Shown one piece after another: positions 43,646-53,239 of a stretch of DNA of 64,000 nt. The notes beneath the pieces were generated by a model that made no database searches, was not told the DNA's origin, and worked only from the letters and a program-made list of their open reading frames with translations. Source of the DNA: Cupriavidus plantarum. GTDB lineage: Bacteria; Pseudomonadota; Gammaproteobacteria; Burkholderiales; Burkholderiaceae. The DNA is taken from the NCBI RefSeq assembly GCF_905397285.1, contig NZ_CAJPUX010000002.1:868001-932000 (forward strand). The letters are read 5' to 3'. The first letter of the stretch is position 1, and the number at the start of each line of letters is the position of its first letter. A program made the position numbers and the translations under genes.

Positions 43646-46600
43646 ATGAGACTCGCCCACTTCTTCATCGACCGTCCGCGCTTCGCCACGGTCGTCAGCT
43701 GCTTCCTGACGCTGATCGGCCTCGGCGCGATGTTCGCGCTGCCCGTCGCGCAGTACCCGGAGATCGTGCCGCCGACCGTGCAGGTCACCACGTCGTATCC
43801 GGGCGCCTCCGCCGAAACGATCGCCCGCACCGTGGCGACGCCGCTGGAGCAGCAGATCAACGGCGTCGAGGACATGCTGTACCTCAGCAGCCAGTCCACC
43901 GGCGACGGCCGCCTCACCATTACCGTGACCTTCCGCATCGGCACGGACCTGAACGTCGCGCAGAACCTCACGCAAAACCGCGTGCAGAACGCGCTGCAAC
44001 GGTTGCCGGAAGATGTCCAGCGCCTCGGCGTGCAGGTCCGCAAGGCCACGCCGAGCATTCTGCTGGCCGTACACGTGTTCTCGGGCGACCATTCGCGCGA
44101 CACGCTATACCTGTCGAACTACGCCACGCTGCACATCCGAGACGTGCTCGCGCGGATCGAGGGCGTCGGGGACGTGCAGTTCCAGGGCGGCCGCGAATAC
44201 GCGATGCGCATCTGGATCGACCCCGACAAGGCAGCGGCCAACAACCTCAACGCCAGCGAAATCCTGACCACGCTGCGCGCGCAGAACCTGCAGGTGTCCG
44301 CGGGCGTGCTGAACCAGCCGCCGACGCCTTCCGCGGAGGCGTACCAGATCAACGTGGAAGCACGCGGCAGGCTGGCGACGCCAAAGGAGTTCGAGGACAT
44401 CGTGCTCAAGGCCGATGCGCAGGGCCGAATCACGCGCGTCCGCGACGTGGGCCGCGTGGAAGTGGGCGCCGCGGACTACGGTTCCACGTCGTTCATGGAC
44501 CGCGACGACGCCACGGCCATGCTGATCTACGCGCAGCCGGGCGCCAACTCGCTCGACGTCGAGCACAAGGTGCTGGCGGCGATGAAGGAGCTGGAGAAGG
44601 ATTTCCCGAAGGGCGTCGAGTACAAGATCATCTACGACCCGACGATCTTCATCGGCAAGTCGGTCGACGAAGTGGTCGTGACGATCTTCGAAGCCATCGT
44701 CCTCGTGGTCGCCGTGGTGTTCCTGTTCCTGCAGAACTGGCGCGCGACAATCATCCCCGTCGTCGCGATTCCCATCTCGCTGCTCGGCTCGTTCATCGTG
44801 CTCTATGCCTCGGGCATATCGCTGAACAACCTGTCGCTATTCGGGCTCGTGCTCGCGGTCGGTATCGTGGTGGACGACGCCATCGTCGTGGTGGAGAACG
44901 TCGAGCGGAACATCCAGTCGGGCATGTCCCCATTCGAGGCCGCGCACCGGACGATGGACGAAGTGGGCGGCGCGCTGATCGCCATCGCGCTGACGCTGTG
45001 CGCGGTGTTCGTGCCCGCGGCGTTCCTGAGCGGTATCACTGGCCTGTTCTTCCGGCAGTTCGCGGTGACCATCGCCGCGGCGACCGTCATTTCCTGCGTG
45101 GTGTCGCTGACGTTGAGTCCGGCATTGTGCGCGGTCCTGTTCAAGCATCATGTGCCGCACGATGCCGCCCACAAGAGTCGCGCGCGCCGCTGGCTCGATG
45201 CGGGGTTCGGCCGCTTCAACCGCGCGTTCGACCGCATGTCGTTCGGCTACGGCAACGTCACGCGCCGTCTGGCGCGCGTGCTGGGCCTCGTGCTGGCGGT
45301 ATATGTGGGCCTGATCGTGCTGACGGGCGTGCAGTTCTCGCGCACGCCGACGGGTTTCATCCCCGAGCAGGACCAGGGCTACCTGATCACGATCGTGCAA
45401 CTGCCGCCCGGCTCGTCGCTCGAGCGTACGGAGAAAGTCGTGCGCCAGGTCATCGATATCGCGCTGTCCACGCCGGGCATCGAACATGCGGCACCGTTCG
45501 TCGGCCTCGACGCCACGACGAGTACCGTCGCTTCGAACTCGGGTACCGTCTTTACCGGCCTGCCGTCGCTATACAACCACCACATCCCCGGTGTTGACGC
45601 CAATACCGTGCTGGCCGACCTGCGCAAGCGGCTGTCCGTCATCAAGGATGCCTACGTGCTGACGATTCCGCCGCCGCCGGTGCAGGGTCTCGGCAGCGCG
45701 GGGGGCTTCAAGCTGATGCTCGAAGACCGCGGCGGGCTCGGCTCGCAGGCGCTCGTCGATGCGGCCAAGTCGCTCGTCGCCGCCGCGAACAAGGATCCGG
45801 CGTTCGCGGGCGCGTTCACGCTGTTCAACGCTGGTTCGCCGTCGTTCTTCGCTGACGTGGACCGCGTCAAGGCGGAGAAGGTCGGCCTCAAGCCGACGGA
45901 CGTGTTCTCCACGCTGCAGGTGTACCTCGGGTCGCAGTATGTGAACGACTTCAACTACCTGGGCCGGACGTATCAGGTCATCGCCCAGGCCGACGGACCG
46001 TTCCGCCGTACCGCGGAGGACATCACGCGGCTGAAGGCACGCAACGTGTTCGGGGACATGGTGCCGATCGGCACGGTGGCCTCGGTCGAGACGACGACGA
46101 TCCCGTATCGCGTGCCGCGCTACAACCTGTATCCGGCCGCGGAAGTGCAGGGCGCCGCCGCGCCGGGCGTGGCGTCCGGCACCGCGCTGCTGCGCATGGA
46201 GCAGCTCGCACGGGAAGTGCTGCCGCGCGGCATCGGCTTCGAGTGGACCGAACTGGCCTTCCAGCAGCAGCAACACGGGACGCCCACCACGCTCGTGTTC
46301 GCCGCCGCCGCGCTGTTCTGCTTCCTCGTGCTCGTGGCGCAGTATGAAAGCTGGCGGCTGCCGATGGCCATCATCCTGATCGTGCCGATGTGCATTCTGG
46401 CGTCGGTCACGGGGCTGCATCTGCGGGGCATGCCGATCGATATCCTCGCGCAGATCGGCTTCGTGGTGCTCATTGGCCTTGCCGCGAAGAACGCGATCCT
46501 GATCGTCGAGTTCGCGCGGCAGAAGGAAGACGAGGGAGAAAGCTCGCCGGTGGAAGCGGCGGTGCACGCGGCACGCACCCGTCTGCGTCCGATCCTGATG

Positions 46601-46786
46601 ACGTCACTCGCGTTCATCCTCGGCGTGGCGCCGCTGACGATCGCATCGGGCGCCGGCGCCGAAATGCGGCAATCGCTCGGTACCGCGGTGTTCTTCGGCA
46701 TGCTGGGCGTGACCTGCTTCGGCCTGCTGTTCACGCCAGCGTTCTATATCTTCATTCGCAAGTTCGGTCGCCGGAGTCAAGCGTGA
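43646..46786 (+). CDS. RND multidrug efflux pump, HAE1 family (MexF/CeoB-like)
   Basis: Proton-driven inner-membrane transporter, 1046 aa, full length. N-terminal FFIDRPRFATVVS with PVAQYPEIVPPTVQVTT; TM4 with the paired proton-relay Asp (IVVDDAIVVVENVER, about 408-422); LDATTSTVASNSG region in the porter domain; TM10 relay Lys in GLAAKNAILIVEFARQ (about 945). All key residues of an active HAE1 pump are present. Ten bases after the adaptor gene; the stop shares one base with the next start. Confidence 0.95.
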   Translation: MRLAHFFIDRPRFATVVSCFLTLIGLGAMFALPVAQYPEIVPPTVQVTTSYPGASAETIARTVATPLEQQINGVEDMLYLSSQSTGDGRLTITVTFRIGTDLNVAQNLTQNRVQNALQRLPEDVQRLGVQVRKATPSILLAVHVFSGDHSRDTLYLSNYATLHIRDVLARIEGVGDVQFQGGREYAMRIWIDPDKAAANNLNASEILTTLRAQNLQVSAGVLNQPPTPSAEAYQINVEARGRLATPKEFEDIVLKADAQGRITRVRDVGRVEVGAADYGSTSFMDRDDATAMLIYAQPGANSLDVEHKVLAAMKELEKDFPKGVEYKIIYDPTIFIGKSVDEVVVTIFEAIVLVVAVVFLFLQNWRATIIPVVAIPISLLGSFIVLYASGISLNNLSLFGLVLAVGIVVDDAIVVVENVERNIQSGMSPFEAAHRTMDEVGGALIAIALTLCAVFVPAAFLSGITGLFFRQFAVTIAAATVISCVVSLTLSPALCAVLFKHHVPHDAAHKSRARRWLDAGFGRFNRAFDRMSFGYGNVTRRLARVLGLVLAVYVGLIVLTGVQFSRTPTGFIPEQDQGYLITIVQLPPGSSLERTEKVVRQVIDIALSTPGIEHAAPFVGLDATTSTVASNSGTVFTGLPSLYNHHIPGVDANTVLADLRKRLSVIKDAYVLTIPPPPVQGLGSAGGFKLMLEDRGGLGSQALVDAAKSLVAAANKDPAFAGAFTLFNAGSPSFFADVDRVKAEKVGLKPTDVFSTLQVYLGSQYVNDFNYLGRTYQVIAQADGPFRRTAEDITRLKARNVFGDMVPIGTVASVETTTIPYRVPRYNLYPAAEVQGAAAPGVASGTALLRMEQLAREVLPRGIGFEWTELAFQQQQHGTPTTLVFAAAALFCFLVLVAQYESWRLPMAIILIVPMCILASVTGLHLRGMPIDILAQIGFVVLIGLAAKNAILIVEFARQKEDEGESSPVEAAVHAARTRLRPILMTSLAFILGVAPLTIASGAGAEMRQSLGTAVFFGMLGVTCFGLLFTPAFYIFIRKFGRRSQA

Positions 46787-48318
46787 TGTCCAATTTCTCT
46801 CTTACACCGCGCGTTGTGGTCGTGGCCGCCATGATGCTGGCGGGCTGCGCGGTCGGCCCCGACTACGTGAAGCCGCAAACCGACCTCGCACCGTTCCATA
46901 ACACCGCGCCACGCGTTGCGGACAACGCGGCGCCGGTGAGCCTCGACACCTGGTGGACGGGCTTCGACGACCCGATGCTCGTCACCGTCATCGAGCGCGC
47001 ATTGGCGCAGAACCTCGACCTCGCGGCCGCGCTGGCAAGGGTCGAGCAGGCGCGCGCCGTGGCGCAGGCCGCCGGCGCGGAGCTGTTGCCGACGTTCGAC
47101 CTCTCCGCATCGGCCGCCGCGCAGCGGCAGAGCCTGCAAAGCCCGTTCGGTACGCTCGCGCAGACGTTCCCCGGGTTCGACCGCAACCAGCGCCATTACA
47201 CGGCGGGTGCCGTGGCCAGCTGGGAGATCGACATCGCCGGCGGACTGCGGCGCGGTGCGGCCGCGGCGCGCGCGGAGGCGGAAGCCGCGTCGGCCGATCA
47301 CGTCGGCACGCGGGTGACCGTCGCCGCCGATGCGGCCGATGCCTATCTGCAGGTGCGCGGGTATCAGTCGCGCCTGGCGGTGGCGCTGGACCAGATCCGC
47401 ACGGACGAACGGTTGCTCGACCTCGTGCGCGAGCGGCGCCGGTATGGTGCGGCCGACGATCGGCAGGTGGCGCAGGCCGATGCGCTCTTGCGTCAGGCGC
47501 GCGCGACCGTGCCGCTGCTGCGCATCGCGCTGGAGGCACAGCTCAACCGGCTCGACGTGCTGATGGGCGTGCAGCCGGGAACGTACGCGGCGGAGCTGGC
47601 GGCGCCCGCGCAGGATGCCGTGCGCATTCCGTCGCCGCCGGGCATCGCGGGCGCTACCGAGCCGCTGGAGATGCTGCGCCGTCGCCCGGACGTGCTCGCG
47701 GCGGAGCGTCGGCTGGCCGCGTCTAACGAGCGCATCGGCGCGGCGCTGGCCGATTACTACCCGAAGCTGTCGCTGTCCGGCGCGCTGGGCTTCGACAGCA
47801 TCACGACCAACGGGTTGTTCTCGGCACGGTCGTTCCAGCCGGTCGGCACGGCCGGGCTGCGGTGGCGGCTGTTCGATTTCGGCAAGATCGACGCCGAAGT
47901 CAAGCAGGCGCGCGGCGGTTACGCGGAGGCGCTTGCCGGCTACCGGCAATCGATCCTGCGGGCGGCGGAGGACGTCGAGAACGCGATGACGGCCATGGCG
48001 CAGACGGCCGAGCGCCGGCAGGAGCTGCAGGCGGAGGTGGCATCGTTGCAGCGCGCCCGCGAACTGTCGGAGCAGGCGTACCGCCTCGGCGCCATCACGC
48101 TGACCGATGTGCTGGACGCGGACCGCCAGTTGCTGGTGGCGCGGGATGGGGAGGACGAGGCGCGCACCAATACGAGTCGCGCGGCGGTCACGCTGTTCCG
48201 GTCGCTGGGCGGCGGCTGGACGGTGCCGCCGCCAGCATCCGACCCTGTCGCACGCAGTGAACGCGAAGGTGGTACAGTCGCGCATGTGGAAAACGATCGT
48301 CATCTAAATAACAATTAA
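46786..48318 (+). CDS. RND outer-membrane channel lipoprotein (NodT/OpcM-like)
   Basis: TolC-like channel of the NodT family completing the tripartite pump. 510 aa. Lipoprotein signal with MLAGCAVGPDYVKP (Cys about 20), two OEP repeats (about 60-255 and 275-460), PPGIAG...LRRRPDVLAAERRLAASNERIG as the family signature in the second half, and a terminal LFRSLGGGW. The tail (SDPVARSEREGG to NNN) is longer than usual and extends to within 31 bases of the lysR start. The start codon overlaps the pump stop as TGATG. Confidence 0.94.
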   Translation: MSNFSLTPRVVVVAAMMLAGCAVGPDYVKPQTDLAPFHNTAPRVADNAAPVSLDTWWTGFDDPMLVTVIERALAQNLDLAAALARVEQARAVAQAAGAELLPTFDLSASAAAQRQSLQSPFGTLAQTFPGFDRNQRHYTAGAVASWEIDIAGGLRRGAAAARAEAEAASADHVGTRVTVAADAADAYLQVRGYQSRLAVALDQIRTDERLLDLVRERRRYGAADDRQVAQADALLRQARATVPLLRIALEAQLNRLDVLMGVQPGTYAAELAAPAQDAVRIPSPPGIAGATEPLEMLRRRPDVLAAERRLAASNERIGAALADYYPKLSLSGALGFDSITTNGLFSARSFQPVGTAGLRWRLFDFGKIDAEVKQARGGYAEALAGYRQSILRAAEDVENAMTAMAQTAERRQELQAEVASLQRARELSEQAYRLGAITLTDVLDADRQLLVARDGEDEARTNTSRAAVTLFRSLGGGWTVPPPASDPVARSEREGGTVAHVENDRHLNNN

Positions 48319-48349
48319 CCGGTGACGAAGCACGCGAGGGTGAGGGAAG

Positions 48350-49393
48350 ATGGATCGGTTGCAGGCGATGGAAGTTTTCGCGCGCGTGGTGGAAGCGAAC
48401 AGCTTCTCGCGCGCTTCCGATTCCCTCGATCTCTCGCGTACGTCGGTCACGACGATCGTGAAGAGCCTGGAGGCGCATCTGCGCACGCCGCTGCTTCAGC
48501 GGACCACGCGCAAGCTCAAGCTCACGCCCGAGGGCGCCGAGTACTACGAACATTGCGTGCGCATTCTTGCCGAGATTTCCGAAACCGAGGCGGCGATGGC
48601 CGGCGCTGGCAGGGGGCCGCGCGGCAAGCTGCGCGTCGATATGCCCGCCACCATCGGCAAATGGGTCGTGACGCCGCACCTGTACCGCTTTCATGAGTTG
48701 TATCCGGACGTCGAGCTGATCGTCGGCTATGGCGACAAGCTCGTCGATCTGATCCAGGACGGCGTGGACTGCGCCATCCGTGTCGGCGAGCTTCAGGACT
48801 CGACGCTGATCGCGCGCCGTCTCGCGGACATGCAGACGATTACGGTCGCCAGCCCGCAGTACCTGCATCGCCATGGCCTGCCACGCACCCTCGACGATCT
48901 CGAGCGGCATATGGCCATCCACTACATTTCAAGCAAGACCAATCGTGCGATTCCGCTGAGCTTCACGGTCGATGGGCGCATGGTGGAAGTGCAGGTGCCC
49001 GGCAAGCTCGGCTTCAACGACGCCGACGCCTACGTCGAATGCGGGCTGACGGGAACCGGCATTCTCCAGCCGCCCCGCTTCATGGTGGGCGAGCACCTGC
49101 GCTCTGGCGCGCTCGTCGAGATACTGCCGCAATGGCGCCCGCGCTCGCTACCGATCTCGGCCATCTATCCGCAGAGCCGGCATCTTGCACCGAAAGTGCG
49201 CGTGTTCGTCGAGTGGGTGCTGGGCCTGTTCGAGGCGTCGCCGCTCTTCACGCCCGAAGCGGTGCGCCGGGCGGGTGGGGGAGCCTCGACTGCGCAGGCC
49301 TCTGTTGCGGGGGCCTCGGACGTGCGGGACGCCAGCGCGCGGGACGGTTCCTACGGCCTGGCGGCGGGTGCGCTGGCGCCGCTGGCGGACTGA
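48350..49393 (+). CDS. LysR-family transcriptional regulator
   Basis: 347 aa, CrgA/DsdC-like LysR group. N-terminal HTH (about 1-60: MEVFARVVEANSFSRASDSL, SVTTIVKSLEAHL) and LysR substrate domain (about 90-300: GKLRVDMPATIGKWVVTPHL). The C-terminal ~45 residues are an Ala/Gly/Ser-rich extension beyond the family's usual end. Lies in the same direction just after the efflux genes, so it may regulate them, although LysR controllers of such pumps are more often upstream and divergent. Its 3' end overlaps an antisense small gene by 43 bases. Confidence 0.9.
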   Translation: MDRLQAMEVFARVVEANSFSRASDSLDLSRTSVTTIVKSLEAHLRTPLLQRTTRKLKLTPEGAEYYEHCVRILAEISETEAAMAGAGRGPRGKLRVDMPATIGKWVVTPHLYRFHELYPDVELIVGYGDKLVDLIQDGVDCAIRVGELQDSTLIARRLADMQTITVASPQYLHRHGLPRTLDDLERHMAIHYISSKTNRAIPLSFTVDGRMVEVQVPGKLGFNDADAYVECGLTGTGILQPPRFMVGEHLRSGALVEILPQWRPRSLPISAIYPQSRHLAPKVRVFVEWVLGLFEASPLFTPEAVRRAGGGASTAQASVAGASDVRDASARDGSYGLAAGALAPLAD

Positions 49394-49668
49394 GCGCGCT
49401 TCCGCTTGCTACTGCTATTGCTGGTGCTGCTGCCGTGCTTCGTGGCACCGGGCTTTGCGCTGCCTGTTCCACTGCTGCCCGCATTCGTGCCCGGATGATT
49501 GGTGTCGATGGGCTGCGAACCGGCGCCGCCCGAGCCCTGCATGATCCCCGGACCCGTGCTGTCGGGCGCGGCCGCATTGGCGGCCAGCGCCGTCGAGGCG
49601 GCCATCGGCGCAAGCAGCAAGGACGCCGCGATCAGCGATGCGGCAATGATCACCACGCGTGGCTTCAT
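49351..49668 (-). CDS. Small exported Ser/Gly-rich protein
   Basis: Not recognised. 105 aa from ATG 49668 with GGGAGA eight bases upstream. Clear signal peptide (KPRVVIIAASLIAASLLLAP to ALAAN, about residues 2-32), then a disordered mature part rich in Gly, Ser, Thr and Asn (TGPGIMQGSGGAGSQPID, then SSTSNSSSKRKR). No cysteine. Similar small periplasmic or secreted proteins of unknown role are common in Cupriavidus and Burkholderia relatives. The 3' end overlaps lysR tail to tail. Confidence 0.6.
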   Translation of the reverse strand: MKPRVVIIAASLIAASLLLAPMAASTALAANAAAPDSTGPGIMQGSGGAGSQPIDTNHPGTNAGSSGTGSAKPGATKHGSSTSNSSSKRKRAQSASGASAPAARP

Positions 49669-50016
49669 GAAGTTTCTCCCGTGGGTTGTCTTGGTGGGTG
49701 AGGTAGGGGAGGTGGATGTCCCTACGGGTGTGCATGCCGGGGGGTGCAAGCCGCATGCCTGCCACATTCCCGCGTGCTGGCGGCCTGCTGGCACCCTCTG
49801 TGTGTCAAATTTGCACGCCCACCGTGTAACGCAGGCCGCAATCGGCAATTATTGCCACCCACTCACCGTCGCGCGGGGATGAGACATGGCGCAAGACATG
49901 TTTGTGCCATGCAACAACCCATCCATCTTTCCGACGCGGACGCGTCCATGCGCCACTAGCATGAATAGCGGCACATGCAGAAACTGCATTCGCAAATATC
50001 TCCCGGAGGATGGTCC
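49669..50016. other. Intergenic region upstream of pagL with palindromes
   Basis: 348 bases between divergent genes. Holds a perfect palindrome GGCAATTATTGCC (49844-49856) and an imperfect inverted repeat with arms ATGGCGCAA and TTTGTGCCAT (about 49886-49911). Either could bind a regulator of pagL or the exported protein. No hrpII box and no convincing ORF. Confidence 0.45.
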
Positions 50017-50580
50017 ATGTCCCGCGCTGTTCCGAACGCGCTCGCGGCGCTGTTCGCGGCCGTCGCCATGCTGGTGGCCGCAGCCAGCGCGAACGCCGAG
50101 ATTCCGGCGCCGGCGGTGCATGTCGGATTCGGTCGCGATTACTCGCACGACATCAACAAGTACGAGATCGGCTTTCAGTTCGACTCCGGCTTCCACTGGG
50201 GCAACCCGCAGGGATGGCAGACCACGCTTTACTGGGAGTTCGATATCGCCCAATGGCAGACGCGTTATGGCACGCCGCGACAGAACGTCGTGGAGGGTGG
50301 TGTCTCGCCGCTGTTCCGCCTGCAGAAGCGGGGCGGCGCGTGGGAGCCGTTCATCGAAGGCTCCGTCGGCTTCCGCATCATGAGTCATTCGAGCACATCG
50401 CCGCAGCACAACTACAGCACCGCGTTCCGCTTCACGGAGATCGTCGGGGTCGGCGTGGCATTCGGTCCGCGCAACGCGGCCGAGTTCGGATTGCGCTTCC
50501 AGCATCTGTCCAACGGCACGATCAAGAAGCCGAACCCCGGCACGGATTTCATCACGGGCTACTTCAATTACCGCTTCTGA
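50017..50580 (+). CDS. pagL: Lipid A 3-O-deacylase PagL
   Basis: Outer-membrane enzyme that removes the 3-linked acyl chain of lipid A and so softens TLR4 recognition and changes envelope permeability. 187 aa from ATG 50017, supported by CGGAGGA six bases upstream; an earlier ATG (49975) lacks a site. The signal peptide ends at ANAE (about residue 29). The eight-stranded barrel has the catalytic His-Ser in RFQHLSNGTIKKPNPG (about 165-180) and terminal aromatic residue (NYRF). Confidence 0.88.
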   Translation: MSRAVPNALAALFAAVAMLVAAASANAEIPAPAVHVGFGRDYSHDINKYEIGFQFDSGFHWGNPQGWQTTLYWEFDIAQWQTRYGTPRQNVVEGGVSPLFRLQKRGGAWEPFIEGSVGFRIMSHSSTSPQHNYSTAFRFTEIVGVGVAFGPRNAAEFGLRFQHLSNGTIKKPNPGTDFITGYFNYRF

Positions 50581-50701
50581 CAAAAAAAATTCAAAATACT
50601 GCACTGCAAAAGTCTGTGCGATGTAACAGGAACTCGCCTGTATCCTGCTTCTCGAATCGTGGAAATACGATACACACGATCGACGATTAGGGAACGCCAG
50701 C

Positions 50702-51322
50702 ATGGAAGTCGTAAAACGCTTGATTCTTGAAAACCGCGCGTGGGCCAGCGAGACGTTGGCCCGCGATCCCGAAGGCTTTGCGCGTCTGTCGGCGGGGCAG
50801 GCCCCCGCCGTCCTGTGGATCGGCTGTTCCGATAGCCGCGTCCCCGCCGAGCTCATCACCAACGCCGAGCCCGGGGATTTCTTCGTTCACCGCAATATCG
50901 CCAACCTGGTGGTCGAGCACGATCCGAGCCTGATGAGCGTGCTGCAATACGCGGTGGAAGTGCTCAAGGTCGACAACATCATCGTGTGCGGCCATCGCGG
51001 CTGCGGAGGCGTGCGCGCCGCGCTCGCGCGCGTGCCCGACCTGCCGCACGTCGATGCGCGGCTCGATTCCCTGAGGCAGGTCTATCGACACCATTGCCGC
51101 GAACTCGATGCGCTGCCCGATGACGACGCGCGCGTCGAGCGCCTCGTCGAACTCAATGCGGTCGCGCAGGTCGAGCGGCTCGCGGCGCTGCCGCTGATCC
51201 GTCAGGCGTGGGACAACGGCCGTCCGCTGCAGCTCCACGCGTGGGTTTACGACCTGCACACCGGACTGCTCGACCAACGGCATTCGATCGCCCCCGCGCC
51301 GGCCTCGGCGCTGGCTGCCTAG
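50702..51322 (+). CDS. can: Beta-class carbonic anhydrase
   Basis: Zn enzyme interconverting CO2 and bicarbonate. 206 aa. Zn ligands and active site are visible: Cys and Asp-Arg dyad in IGCSDSRVPAE (about 41-51), His and Cys in VCGHRGCGGV (about 96-105). Preceded by an AT-rich 120-base leader without a clear terminator or operator. A SulP transporter gene 122 bases downstream on the same strand suggests a bicarbonate-handling pair. Confidence 0.93.
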   Translation: MEVVKRLILENRAWASETLARDPEGFARLSAGQAPAVLWIGCSDSRVPAELITNAEPGDFFVHRNIANLVVEHDPSLMSVLQYAVEVLKVDNIIVCGHRGCGGVRAALARVPDLPHVDARLDSLRQVYRHHCRELDALPDDDARVERLVELNAVAQVERLAALPLIRQAWDNGRPLQLHAWVYDLHTGLLDQRHSIAPAPASALAA

Positions 51323-51444
51323 CGCCAGTTCCGCCACCTTTTTCCGGCCCGCACCGTTCATGCCGCGCGTGTCGCACGACCCGCGCGGGGGAGAGGTGCG
51401 TCCGCGATTTCCTTCATCCAAAGCGTCTCACTCAAAGCGCCCTC

Positions 51445-53043
51445 ATGACTCTCAACGCCGACCGAACGGCCCCGCGGACCGCTTCCGCGTGGAAGCCCTA
51501 CACGCGCCACCTCTCGCATGACATCCCCGCCGGGATCGTCGTCTTCCTCGTGGCACTGCCGCTTTGCCTGGGCATCGCGCTGGCGTCGGGCGTGCCGCTG
51601 CTCGCCGGGCTGCTTGCGGGCGTGATAGGCGGACTGCTCGTCGCGGTACTCAGCGGCTCGCAGCTCAGCATCAGCGGTCCCGCCGCCGGTCTTGTCGTCA
51701 TCGTGATCGAGGCCATTGCATTGCTGGGCGGCTTCGAAGGCTTTCTGACCGCCGTGCTCGTCGCGGGCGTGCTGCAACTCGTCCTCGCCCGTCTGCGTGC
51801 GGGCGATCTCGGCGCGTATGTCCCCTCGTCCGTCATCAAGGGCATGCTCGCCGCCATCGGCCTGATGCTGATCGTCAAGCAGGTTCCGGTGGCGCTCGGG
51901 CATGCGTCGTTCTCCGCGTTCGATAGCCGCATTCCCGACGATGCCGGGCTGGGCGGCATGCTCGCGCAGGTTGGGGGCGCCATCTCGGGTGGCACGCTGA
52001 CGGTCGCGGCGGTCTCGCTCGCGCTGCTCGCGATCTGGGAGACGCCCTGGGCGCGCGCGCAGCGCGTGCTGCGCCACGTGCCCGGTCCGCTCGTCGTGGT
52101 GGCCTGGGGCGTGCTGTACCAGCTTGTCACGGCGCATGCGGCGCCGGGCGTCGCGCTTGCGGACGAGCACCTCGTGCAACTGCCCCCCATCGACGGGTTG
52201 GCGTCGCTGGGCGCGCAACTCGTGCAGCCGGACTTCTCCCAGTTCGCGAATCCCGCGATGTATCGCGTGGCCATTACGCTCGCCATCGTGGCCAGCCTCG
52301 AGACCTTGCTGAGCGTCGAGGCCGTCGACAAGCTCGATCCGATGCGCCGCGTGGCGCCGAGCAATCGCGAGCTTTACGCGCAGGGGGCGGGCAATATCGC
52401 GGCCGGTCTCGTCGGCGCGCTGCCGCTGACGGCCGTGATCGTGCGCAGCTCGGCGAATATCAACGCGGGCGGGCGCACCAAGGTCTCGGCGATGGTGCAT
52501 GGCGTGCTGCTGCTGTTGAGTGTGCTGTTCCTGTCGAATGCCCTGCGCTGGATTCCGCTCGCGGCGCTGTCGGCGATCCTGCTTCATGTGGGCTACAAGC
52601 TCGCCAGGCCGTCGCTGTTTGCGCAGGCGTGGCGGGAGGGACCGTCGCAGGCGGTGCCGTTCATCGTCACGGTGGCGGCCATTCTCGCGACGGATCTGCT
52701 GATCGGCATCGCCATTGGCATGGCGGTCGGCATCGGTTTCACGCTCCGCAGCAACTTCCATAGCGCGCTGTCGCTGACGCGCTACGAAGACTGCTATCTG
52801 CTGCGCATGCATAAGGATGTGTCGTTCTTCAACAAGGCGCGGCTGCGGCACCTGCTCGCGCGCGTGGAGCCGGGCAGCAAGCTGATCATCGATGCAAGCC
52901 GCTGTGCGTGGATCGACCACGATATCGAGGAGACCATCGCGGACTTCCAGCGCAGCGCGCGCGTGACGAAGATCGACGTGACCTTCCGCCCCATGCCCGC
53001 GCGCGGCGTGCCGCCAGCGGTGGCGGCGGCGATCCACACGTAA
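51445..53043 (+). CDS. SulP-family anion transporter (bicarbonate/sulfate type)
   Basis: Inner-membrane transporter, 532 aa from ATG 51445. About 11-12 hydrophobic segments cover residues 28-435; signatures are HDIPAGIVVFLVALPLCLGIALASG and SQLSISGPAAGLVVI. The C-terminal ~95 residues are a short STAS-like domain (SKLIIDASRCAWIDHDIEETI). SulP proteins of this shorter type next to or fused with beta carbonic anhydrases are regarded as probable bicarbonate carriers. That role here is inference from the neighbour. Confidence 0.88.
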   Translation: MTLNADRTAPRTASAWKPYTRHLSHDIPAGIVVFLVALPLCLGIALASGVPLLAGLLAGVIGGLLVAVLSGSQLSISGPAAGLVVIVIEAIALLGGFEGFLTAVLVAGVLQLVLARLRAGDLGAYVPSSVIKGMLAAIGLMLIVKQVPVALGHASFSAFDSRIPDDAGLGGMLAQVGGAISGGTLTVAAVSLALLAIWETPWARAQRVLRHVPGPLVVVAWGVLYQLVTAHAAPGVALADEHLVQLPPIDGLASLGAQLVQPDFSQFANPAMYRVAITLAIVASLETLLSVEAVDKLDPMRRVAPSNRELYAQGAGNIAAGLVGALPLTAVIVRSSANINAGGRTKVSAMVHGVLLLLSVLFLSNALRWIPLAALSAILLHVGYKLARPSLFAQAWREGPSQAVPFIVTVAAILATDLLIGIAIGMAVGIGFTLRSNFHSALSLTRYEDCYLLRMHKDVSFFNKARLRHLLARVEPGSKLIIDASRCAWIDHDIEETIADFQRSARVTKIDVTFRPMPARGVPPAVAAAIHT

Positions 53044-53239
53044 CCGGAGATCGATTGGCGTCGATCGTCGTGAATCGCCGTGAATCGGAGGAGTGCCGCA
53101 TAGTGCCATTCGGCGATGGGTCGGGGGTTGCGCATTGCAACGGTTAACAGACCAAGTTGCGCCACCTCTGTTAACGTGTGCGAGGGCGCGGCATGCCAGC
53201 GTTTGCCGCGCGTTTGAACCGACACCAGGAGTCAATCCC

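Noticed and set aside
42434-44092. 552-codon leftward open frame across the efflux adaptor and pump genes
   Set aside because: Mirror of well-conserved RND genes; composition is that of antisense high-GC DNA.
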